64,000 bases of DNA, from contig JAIMKV010000002.1 in assembly GCA_020692205.1 (NCBI GenBank), positions 1 to 64,000 of the forward strand, in the 5' to 3' direction. The notes beneath the pieces are model-generated. The model worked only from the letters and a program-made list of their open reading frames with translations, searched no databases and had not been told where the DNA came from. The position numbers and the translations under genes are program-made. Source of the stretch: Myxosarcina sp. GA_180221_E-2-1-MAG-40_15 (GTDB lineage: Bacteria; Cyanobacteriota; Cyanobacteriia; Cyanobacteriales; Xenococcaceae). Shown here in pieces: positions 18,476 to 25,983 of the stretch; position 1 is the stretch's first letter; each line of letters starts with the position of its first letter.

Positions 18476-20872
18476 TTAAAGAGCAGATAATTTAGTTGGT
18501 TGACTTTTTTTGAGCCAAGTAAAACAGAAAGTAGCACCTTCTCCTAACTTAGACTTAATCATAATTTGTCCACCCTGATTTTCCACTGCTTTTTTGACTA
18601 TTGCTAACCCGATTCCCGTATTTTCTTTGGTATCTCTAGATTCTAAAGTTTGAAAGATCGTAAAAATTTTCTTGTGGTATTTGGGATCGATCCCTTTACC
18701 GTTATCAGCTACAGAAAACTCATAATAATTGGCTCGTTCGATTACCGAAATGGTAATTTTGCCCATAAGACTATTACTATGTTTGATGGCATTACTAATC
18801 AAGTTATGAAACACTTGCTGTAAAGGAACTGCATCAGTAATAAAAGTAGGCATTTCTCCTTGAATTTCAATTTGAAAATGTTCGGGAACATCCAATAAAT
18901 CAATGATATCTGCCAGCATTTTGCTGACTGACACCTGTGCTAAATCGGATTTTAGTCTGCCAACGCGAGAATAAGTCAGCAAAGCGTTAATTAAATTTTC
19001 TAAACGATGGACTCTACCCCGTAATAGATTCATATTGTAATGAGTATCCTCGTCCATCTTGTCGGCTAAATCTTCCTCAATCCACTCAGAAAGATTAGCG
19101 ATCGCCCTTAGCGGTGCTTTGAGATCGTGAGAAGTAACGTAGGCAAATTGATCTAACTCTTGGTTGCGTTGTTCTAGCTGTCTTGCTGTTGCTAACAACA
19201 TCATATTTAGTTGTTCTAGCTGGGCAGTACGCTGTTTAACTCTGGCTTCTAATTCGCGATTTAGTTTGGCAACTTCTTGTTCGGCTTTTTTTCTCTCGGT
19301 GACATCTTGTATTGCCACCACCGCACCTAATTTGACTCCATTACCGTCAATGATTGGACTACCGTTAGTCATCAGAGTACGAGCTTTTCCCTGGTGCGGA
19401 ATTACCATCAGTTCTGTATTGGTAAATGACTCCCCTGAAAAGGCTCTAAACAAGGGAATATCTTTTTGCTCAAGCAAATGCTTGCCTTCAGCATCATAGA
19501 GGTTGTAATGTTCCGCCCACTGATCGGCAGGTATGCCTGGCTGAGGAAGTCCGTGAAACTTGACAATAGCTTGATTAAATAAGACCAAATTGCCATGTTG
19601 ATCGCAGGCAATAATACCAATACCATCGGCAAGATTATTAAGTAAAGTTTTAATAAATATTCTTTCGCGCTCTAATTCTACTTCTGTCTCTTTACGTTCG
19701 GTGATGTCTCTCATCGCTACAATTGCCCCAATTTTTTCCCCCTGACTATTGATAATTGGATTGCCGTTAGCCAGTAAAATACGGGCTTTTCCTTGTTTGG
19801 GGATAATTTTCATCTCGACATCCCTAACTAATTCTCCTGTCAAAGCCCGAAATAGGGGAATATCTTCTGGAGACATTTTGGTTTGACCATCAGGCAAATA
19901 AAGATCGTAGTGTTCTGCCCACTTATCAGCAGGTATAGCAGACTCTGGTAGTCCATGAAACTCTCGAGTAGCCCGATTAAACAGGGTGATTATTCCATGG
20001 CGATCGCAGGATACAATGCCATCAGATAAGTTATCTAGTAATGCCTGAAGAAATTGTTTGTCTTGATCTAATTCTATTTCTACTTGTTTGCGATCGCTAA
20101 TATTAAGACTAGTACCGACTAAGCGAGATATATTTCCTGCTTCATCTTTAATCGGATTGAGATTAGTCAACCACCAGGTATCTTGATCCTGAAAAGGCAG
20201 ACATTCTTCATAGGTAATAGCTGTTGCTGTCTGAAGACATTCTGTATAACGACGCTCAACTGCTGCTGTGGCTTCAAAAGACATAATTTGTGCCGGGGTT
20301 TTCCCTACTACATCGCTTATTCCTGTTAACCTGATTGCCGCAGGATTAAACCCTTGATAGCGAAACGTCCCATCTAATTCGACTTCAATCACAAAAATTG
20401 CTTCTTGGACATGGTCGTAGATGGTACGCAAAAATTCTTCTTGTTGGCGAATAATCGCTTTTTGCTGCTCTAGTTCGCTAATTTTCGCTTGTAGCTGTTG
20501 ATTAATATCATTTACTTGGGTTGGAGAAGGTAAGGTAAGAATTTCGGGAATTTTATCAATTAAAGCGATCGCTGTTGCTAAGGAAACTAACGCCGTCAAT
20601 AATTTAATCCAACTTGATAGCCAGTAGTTTGGATGCCACAGCGTCCAAATATCAATAGTATGACCAGCACCACAAAATAAGATAAACGCAGCAAATAACC
20701 AAAATATGCCATTAAAAGGAATATCCCCGCGTTTGCGTAGTATGTAAATTAAAGTTATCGGAATAGAAAAATAGGCTAAAGCAATTGCCCCATTGCTCAC
20801 CAAATGTAACCCGACTAACCAGGGTTTCCATAGATAGCACATTCCATGAGGCATAAAAGAAAAAATTGCCAT
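18476..20872 (-). CDS. Ethylene-receptor-like sensor histidine kinase with three PAS domains
   Basis: A 798-residue kinase from the ATG at 20872; an in-frame TTG at 20887 is an alternative start. The N-terminus (about 1-105) has three membrane helices that align without gaps to the ethylene-binding domain of plant ETR1: IALAYFSIP with Y34, and CGAGHTIDIW with the copper-ligand pair C67 and H71. The ETR1 Asp25 position is N27 here. Three PAS domains follow (about 146-265, 272-395, 402-525); the second and third are near-duplicates sharing IPADxWAEHY and DIPLFRA. A coiled coil leads to the HisKA domain with H582 in TSHDLKAPLRA and an ATPase domain to about 795. Cyanobacterial homologues such as Synechocystis Slr1212 bind ethylene. 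Binding here is inferred and doubtful because of N27. It is divergent from a NarL-type regulator. Confidence 0.88.
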   Translation of the reverse strand: MAIFSFMPHGMCYLWKPWLVGLHLVSNGAIALAYFSIPITLIYILRKRGDIPFNGIFWLFAAFILFCGAGHTIDIWTLWHPNYWLSSWIKLLTALVSLATAIALIDKIPEILTLPSPTQVNDINQQLQAKISELEQQKAIIRQQEEFLRTIYDHVQEAIFVIEVELDGTFRYQGFNPAAIRLTGISDVVGKTPAQIMSFEATAAVERRYTECLQTATAITYEECLPFQDQDTWWLTNLNPIKDEAGNISRLVGTSLNISDRKQVEIELDQDKQFLQALLDNLSDGIVSCDRHGIITLFNRATREFHGLPESAIPADKWAEHYDLYLPDGQTKMSPEDIPLFRALTGELVRDVEMKIIPKQGKARILLANGNPIINSQGEKIGAIVAMRDITERKETEVELERERIFIKTLLNNLADGIGIIACDQHGNLVLFNQAIVKFHGLPQPGIPADQWAEHYNLYDAEGKHLLEQKDIPLFRAFSGESFTNTELMVIPHQGKARTLMTNGSPIIDGNGVKLGAVVAIQDVTERKKAEQEVAKLNRELEARVKQRTAQLEQLNMMLLATARQLEQRNQELDQFAYVTSHDLKAPLRAIANLSEWIEEDLADKMDEDTHYNMNLLRGRVHRLENLINALLTYSRVGRLKSDLAQVSVSKMLADIIDLLDVPEHFQIEIQGEMPTFITDAVPLQQVFHNLISNAIKHSNSLMGKITISVIERANYYEFSVADNGKGIDPKYHKKIFTIFQTLESRDTKENTGIGLAIVKKAVENQGGQIMIKSKLGEGATFCFTWLKKSQPTKLSAL

Positions 20873-21181
20873 TCCAACTGTTACCAAAATATTGCTTAAT
20901 TATCGCTCGGTTGAAAATTTGTGTTTAATCAATTGAAAATATTGTTAAACAATATATATTGTCAGACATACAATGGTGATTAATCAAATTATTACTGGTA
21001 GGTAATCTACCTCAAGGTAGATGATTATAATAAATTAAACTCAATATTTGCCAAAAACGATTCGAGTTGATTTTCGGCTTGTATTAAGATATACATCTTA
21101 AGGCTGATGGAATCAGCAAAGTGATATTAGATAGTTTTAAAGGGTGAATAATTATTTTAATTAGTAATTTTATATTTGGTA

Positions 21182-21934
21182 ATGAGCAAAATCAACGTCG
21201 TTTTAATTGAAGACCATGATCTAAGCCGAATTGGTTTATGTGCTGCACTAAAGCAATATCAGGACATTGAGATCGTGGATAATGCCGCCAATGGAAACGA
21301 TGGATTGAAAAAAATTAAAACTCATCAGCCAGATGTTGCCTTAGTTGATATTGGGTTACCTGATATTGACGGCATTGAGGTGACTCAGAAATTAAAGAGC
21401 TATCAGTTAGAAAATCCAGGTTTTGAGACTAAGGTTCTGATGCTCACGATGCACGATAGCGAAGATTCGGTGCTTGCTGCTTTTGCTGCTGGAGCTGATT
21501 CTTACAGCCTTAAGGATGTTAGTATGGATAATCTGGTTCAGGCAATTCGCAACACTCATGAAGGGAATGCCTGGATCGATCCAGCGATCGCTCGTATTGT
21601 TCTCAAACAGGCTCAAAATACTAAAGCGGTTGCCTCGACTATAAAGCAGTTGGATGTTTCAACTCCTGTTGAGCAAGATAAAGCAGATACTCAGGCTATT
21701 ACTGCTGTAGCAGGTGAATATCAGCAGTTAATTGAAACCTACCCGTTAACTGATCGAGAACTTGAAGTTTTAGAGTTAATTGTGGCTGGCTGTAGCAATG
21801 CCGAAATAGCTAAAAAGCTGTATATAACTGTGGGAACGGTTAAAACTCACGTTTGCCATATTCTCAATAAGTTGTGTGCTGATGATCGTACTCAGGCTGC
21901 GGTAAGAGCCTTGAGAGCAGGATTAGTCAAATAG
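21182..21934 (+). CDS. NarL/LuxR-family response regulator
   Basis: A 250-residue two-domain regulator. The receiver has E10-D11 and the phosphoacceptor D56 in LVDIGLPDIDG. An alanine/threonine-rich linker leads to a C-terminal LuxR-type helix-turn-helix with LTDRELEVLELIVAGCSNAEIA (read in two parts) and VGTVKTHVCHILNKL. The ATG at 21182 is used; a TTG two codons upstream adds nothing. It is divergent from the ethylene-receptor-like kinase with about 310 bases between starts, which suggests but does not prove that they form a pair. The kinase has no receiver of its own, which fits a separate partner. Target genes are unknown. Confidence 0.9.
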   Translation: MSKINVVLIEDHDLSRIGLCAALKQYQDIEIVDNAANGNDGLKKIKTHQPDVALVDIGLPDIDGIEVTQKLKSYQLENPGFETKVLMLTMHDSEDSVLAAFAAGADSYSLKDVSMDNLVQAIRNTHEGNAWIDPAIARIVLKQAQNTKAVASTIKQLDVSTPVEQDKADTQAITAVAGEYQQLIETYPLTDRELEVLELIVAGCSNAEIAKKLYITVGTVKTHVCHILNKLCADDRTQAAVRALRAGLVK

Positions 21935-22029
21935 GTTAATTTCGCTGACCAGACATGATTAAGTTGGGACTTTCGCAGCCTTAATTATTTCTTTAATCTG
22001 GTATTTTCTTGATTAACACAAGCGAAAAG

Positions 22030-22431
22030 CTAATAAATATTTTTGCTCTTCGGAATACTATTAGGGTTACGCACTTGAGGAATATCGCTTAAAACAGCAA
22101 TAATTCCAGTACGTCCAGTGGTTAAAGTAAAGTCACTTAAAAAATCGACTATTTCTACTTGAATAATTTTTTCAATTAACTGTCTTAGTTCTAGTTGAAT
22201 AGCATTATCTAAACCAGAACGGATTTTTTCTGCTAAATCAAGCTTTCCCCCCTCAATCAAAATCTTTTCGGCGTTAGTAATTGAATCTTCAATAATTATT
22301 GCCAGTTTGGCATCAAAAATTTGACAAATTACTTTTGCAGGTCGATGTCCTAAATAATGACGATAAAATGATTGAATTTCTTGCGATAGTTTTCTTTCTA
22401 ATTGTCCGCGAGTACATAAATTTTCGGTCAT
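22030..22431 (-). CDS. DUF2294 family protein
   Basis: A soluble protein of 133 residues matching the DUF2294 pattern: an N-terminal QEIQSFYRHYLGHRPAKVICQI stretch (read in parts), a hydrophobic strand KLAIIIEDSITNAEK, a central helix and a C-terminal strand region ending at IIAVLSDIP. The family is common in cyanobacteria and firmicutes and has no settled biochemical role. The ATG is at 22431. The gene stands alone, with the NarL regulator converging on it and an 807-base gap upstream. I infer no function. Confidence 0.78.
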   Translation of the reverse strand: MTENLCTRGQLERKLSQEIQSFYRHYLGHRPAKVICQIFDAKLAIIIEDSITNAEKILIEGGKLDLAEKIRSGLDNAIQLELRQLIEKIIQVEIVDFLSDFTLTTGRTGIIAVLSDIPQVRNPNSIPKSKNIY

Positions 22432-23238
22432 TGTTTGGTTTTTTAGGTTTGACTATAATTCACTAACTGAATTTAACTTTAATTTGCTAGCTAAAAGTGT
22501 CGATAAAAACATTTTGAATCTCAAATATTTGAGTTATTCAATGTCTGTTATTCAGCTTGAAAAACCTGCCAAGATGTTTTATTCGTCTAATTTTAAATAT
22601 ATCAATTGATTTGTATTGAGGCTATCTGTCAAAGGATATAATCGTTTGACTGCTTTGATCCAAGTTAAAAATTACCAACATTACGATAATTATCAATCTT
22701 AAATAAATCAAACCGCTTCAATTGTTTAGCTAAGATTAATATTGAACTAACTTGTTTTTGATGATTTAGTGATTACTTGAATGATCTTGATAAATATAAC
22801 TAAAACTATAAAATAATTTGGTGGTTAAATTATTCATTAAGGCAAAAAAATCCATTTATTAGCTTTTTCTTGACTTGTGATTATCTCTGTTTTAATAACT
22901 AATATTTAATCGCTTTTTGTCTTCAAACTATGTTCAATTAAGCTTCCTGCTCATCATATTGCGCAGATAATGCACTTAAGCTACAGCGTTTCATTAAGCT
23001 CTACTGGCTAAAATGGAAGCTGTAAATTGCTATGAACAGTCAGCGGTACACCGCCTTCCGCGGTCAAGAAATCTTAAGGAGAAGATTATAATTTAAAATT
23101 TCTTACAATATAGTTCGCTGACCAACTACTATCCGTAGGATAATAAAAAGTCATTGACATTATACGTCTTTACAAAAACTAATATCTTAAGACTAGAGAT
23201 ATACATTTACACACTCACTTTGATTAAAGGGGAAAATA
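22432..23238. other. Long intergenic region between DUF2294 gene and hemL
   Basis: These 807 bases lie between two divergent genes and should contain both promoters. No coding frame is supported. A short palindromic-repeat fragment occurs at 23038-23068. A good ribosome site, AAGGGGA, lies just before hemL. Otherwise the sequence is AT-rich and I see no named motif. A long hemL leader or a small RNA is possible. Confidence 0.45.
23038..23068 (+). repeat. Partial copy of a palindromic interspersed repeat
   Basis: Contains the small palindrome GCGGTACACCGC followed by CTTCCGCGGTCA. The second part is shared with the repeat copy ending at 45649 and, imperfectly, with the inverted copy at 36679-36771. 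Confidence 0.45.
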
Positions 23239-24540
23239 TTGGTTTCTACAACTTCCTTTAAAACGGCTAAATCAGAAGAAATTTTTCATGCTGCTCAAAA
23301 ACTAATGCCTGGTGGCGTAAGTTCGCCAGTACGAGCTTTTAAATCCGTCGGCGGGCAACCAATTGTATTTGACCATGTTAAAGGTGCATACATTTGGGAT
23401 GTTGATGGCAATCAGTATATTGATTATGTCGGTACGTGGGGGCCTGCAATCTGTGGTCATGCTCATCCTGTGGTTATTCAAGCCCTTCACGAAGCCTTAG
23501 AGAAAGGTACTAGCTTTGGCGCACCCTGCGCCTTAGAAAATGTCCTGGCAGAGATGGTAATTGATGCTGTTCCTAGCATTGATGTAGTACGCTTTGTTAA
23601 TTCAGGAACCGAAGCCTGTATGTCTGTGCTGCGCTTGATGCGAGCTTTTACTGGCAGAGATAAAATTATCAAGTTTGAAGGCTGCTATCATGGTCATGCA
23701 GATATGTTTTTGGTCAAAGCAGGTTCTGGAGTAGCAACTCTGGGTTTACCTGATTCTCCTGGAGTACCAAAATCTACTACTAGCAATACTCTGACCGCTC
23801 CTTATAATGATTTGGAAACAGTTAAAAAACTATTTGCTGAGAATCCCGAGCAAATTTCAGGAGTTATTTTAGAGCCAGTAGTAGGTAATTCTGGCTTTGT
23901 GACTCCTGATGCTGGTTTTCTAGAAGGGTTGCGAGAAATCACTAAAGAACACGGCGCGCTTTTAGTCTTTGACGAGGTGATGACTGGTTTTCGTATTGCC
24001 TATGGTGGCGCACAGGAAAGGTTTGGTGTAACGCCAGATCTAACTACTTTAGGTAAAGTAATCGGTGGTGGTCTACCCGTAGGTGCTTATGGTGGACGTG
24101 CTGATATTATGTCTATGGTTGCACCAGCAGGGCCAATGTATCAGGCAGGAACTTTGTCTGGTAATCCCTTGGCAATGACGGCAGGTATTAAAACGCTAGA
24201 GTTGCTTAGAAAACCAGGTACTTACGAACAGCTAGACCGTATTACTAAAAAGCTATCTCAAGGCCTATTGGCAGTAGCCAGAGAAGCAGGTCATGAAGTT
24301 ACTGGCGGTAGTATCAGTGCTATGTTTGGGCTGTTTTTTACTGGTCAAGAAGTTCATAATTATGATGATGCCAAAACTGCTGATCTGAAGAAATTTGGTC
24401 GTTTCCATCGTGGAATGTTAGAAAGAGGTATCTATCTGGCTCCTTCTCAGTTTGAAGCGGGCTTTACTTCCCTAGCTCATACTGATGAAGATGTTGAACA
24501 AACCCTGGCTGCTGCTAAAGAAGTTTTAGCTGAGATTTAA
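23239..24540 (+). CDS. hemL: Glutamate-1-semialdehyde 2,1-aminomutase
   Basis: A PLP enzyme that converts glutamate-1-semialdehyde to 5-aminolevulinate, the precursor of chlorophyll, heme and bilins. The protein has 433 residues, a normal length. Family marks are [13 protein letters not shown] at the N-terminus, [20 protein letters not shown], the YHGHAD motif, and the PLP lysine K273 in [16 protein letters not shown]. The start is a TTG at 23239, with AAGGGGA about 6 bases upstream, and the conserved sequence begins soon after. It is monocistronic, with a clear hairpin terminator about 37 bases after the stop. Identity is certain. Confidence 0.97.
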   Translation: MVSTTSFKTAKSEEIFHAAQKLMPGGVSSPVRAFKSVGGQPIVFDHVKGAYIWDVDGNQYIDYVGTWGPAICGHAHPVVIQALHEALEKGTSFGAPCALENVLAEMVIDAVPSIDVVRFVNSGTEACMSVLRLMRAFTGRDKIIKFEGCYHGHADMFLVKAGSGVATLGLPDSPGVPKSTTSNTLTAPYNDLETVKKLFAENPEQISGVILEPVVGNSGFVTPDAGFLEGLREITKEHGALLVFDEVMTGFRIAYGGAQERFGVTPDLTTLGKVIGGGLPVGAYGGRADIMSMVAPAGPMYQAGTLSGNPLAMTAGIKTLELLRKPGTYEQLDRITKKLSQGLLAVAREAGHEVTGGSISAMFGLFFTGQEVHNYDDAKTADLKKFGRFHRGMLERGIYLAPSQFEAGFTSLAHTDEDVEQTLAAAKEVLAEI

Positions 24541-24885
24541 ACAGGAGAATTTGAATCAATCTAAGTTAAATAATTAGACGGGTATAATCCCGTCTTTTTT
24601 ATTAAATGAGGCGTTGCGATCGCTTACGAACGTTTAACAGAAAATTCTTGGCAAAATAAAAGAAAAATCATGAAACAAAAGAATTAAGTAGAAAATAAAA
24701 ATATGTTGCCTACTATTATCCCAGATAAAACAGAACTTCAAGCATGGAAACTCTCGCAGCGCAACTTAGCGCGTCAAGGCAAGACAATTACAGGGTATTT
24801 TAAGCGAACAATGCACCTATTTAGAACCAGGCTGAAGTTCAGGCGATCGCGGCAATAGTTTCCAAAACTTACAGCATTTTTCACA
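24541..24885. other. Intergenic region after hemL with a doubtful short ORF
   Basis: Holds the hemL terminator (24577-24601) and a 51-codon open frame on the + strand from ATG 24703 to TAG 24858. That frame has no ribosome site and its reading fades beyond TELQAWKLSQRNLARQG. It may be the decayed end of a former gene. Two HIP1-type sites are present. Confidence 0.4.
24577..24601 (+). terminator. Intrinsic terminator of hemL
   Basis: A 6-bp GC-rich stem GACGGG/CCCGTC with a TATAAT loop is followed by a run of T. It lies about 37 bases after the hemL stop. Confidence 0.85.
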
Positions 24886-25932
24886 TTACAGTTCATTATT
24901 GATGCCTCTAGACTTGAGTAGACGCAAACGCTTTTTCCGAGCAATTTCCTGTAAGTCTACATTGCGATCGGTTTCGTCGACAATTTCTCCCGTAAGAACC
25001 TCTAAAACATCCTCTAAAGTTACGACACCTGCTACTCCGCCATACTCATCTAGCACTACCGCTAGATGTTCTCTATTTTCCTGAAATACCTTAAGCAGTT
25101 TATCAGCGCGATTAGTTTCAGGAACAAAATGTACGGGACGCTGAAGGTTGTTGATTTGGCGATCGCCATTACCTTCAATCATCGCAGTTAATAATTCATC
25201 TTTCAACACCAAGCCAGTAACGTTATCGATCGTTTCATCAATCACCAAAATGCGGGTGTGTTGAGACTTAATAATTTCTGACTGGCATTCGTTTAAAGTT
25301 TGATCGCCTTGAAGATAAGTAGTAATAATTCTCGGTGTCATCAAATCTGAAGCATTAAGATCGTTAAGCTGAAACACCCGTTGAATCATTTCGGCTTCAT
25401 CATCTTCAATTACCCCTTCCTGGAAGCCGATATTGGTTAAAAATTTAATTTCTGCCTCATCAGTAGTGGGAATCTTGTTTCCTTGAATAAAGGGTGCGGT
25501 AGTGTGTTCGACTAACCAGACCAAAGGAGTAAAAATCACCGTTAAAAACTTAACGAAAATAGCGACAAATAAAGCAATGGGTTCTGCATAGCGTTGGCCG
25601 AGGGTCTTGGGCAAAATCTCCCCAAAGATAATAATTAAAAAGGTTAAAACACTTGAAGAAACTCCTAACCAAGCAGAACCTAACACTTGGGTAGTCATAC
25701 TACCGATGATGATGCTGCCAACAATATTAAATATATTATTGAGAATGACTATGGTAGCGATCGGGCGATTAATATGGAGACGAATGCTTGCTAAGGCTAA
25801 AGCTGCGGGTTTTTTGGATTGAGCTAATTGTCTGACCTTGATGGAAGAAATAGATAGTATCGCTGTTTCCGCTCCAGAACAAAAAGCCGAACCAAGCAAG
25901 ACCACGATGACGACAATAATCAGAGCAAGCAT
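24886..25932 (-). CDS. CNNM/hemolysin-family membrane protein with CBS pair
   Basis: A 348-residue protein with an N-terminal CNNM (DUF21) membrane domain of three to four helices (about 1-175, beginning LIIVVIVVLLGSAFCSGAETAIL) and a pair of CBS domains (about 195-320, with DLMTPR and VLDEYGGVAGVVTLEDVLEVLTG read in parts). Relatives are CorC/TlyC/MpfA and animal CNNM proteins linked to magnesium or other cation export. The C-terminal CorC_HlyC domain, common in this family, is missing: the protein ends about 25 residues after the second CBS. The ATG is at 25932 and the gene follows the PEP-synthase-like gene by 51 bases, so co-transcription is likely. Confidence 0.88.
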   Translation of the reverse strand: MLALIIVVIVVLLGSAFCSGAETAILSISSIKVRQLAQSKKPAALALASIRLHINRPIATIVILNNIFNIVGSIIIGSMTTQVLGSAWLGVSSSVLTFLIIIFGEILPKTLGQRYAEPIALFVAIFVKFLTVIFTPLVWLVEHTTAPFIQGNKIPTTDEAEIKFLTNIGFQEGVIEDDEAEMIQRVFQLNDLNASDLMTPRIITTYLQGDQTLNECQSEIIKSQHTRILVIDETIDNVTGLVLKDELLTAMIEGNGDRQINNLQRPVHFVPETNRADKLLKVFQENREHLAVVLDEYGGVAGVVTLEDVLEVLTGEIVDETDRNVDLQEIARKKRLRLLKSRGINNEL

Positions 25933-25983
25933 ATAAAAAGGTAATGGTTAATCTTTAATATAATTCAAAATTTCAGAGTCGAT

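Noticed and set aside
22432-23238. Yfr1-type small RNA upstream of hemL
   Set aside because: The conserved single-stranded core expected in Yfr1 is not present.
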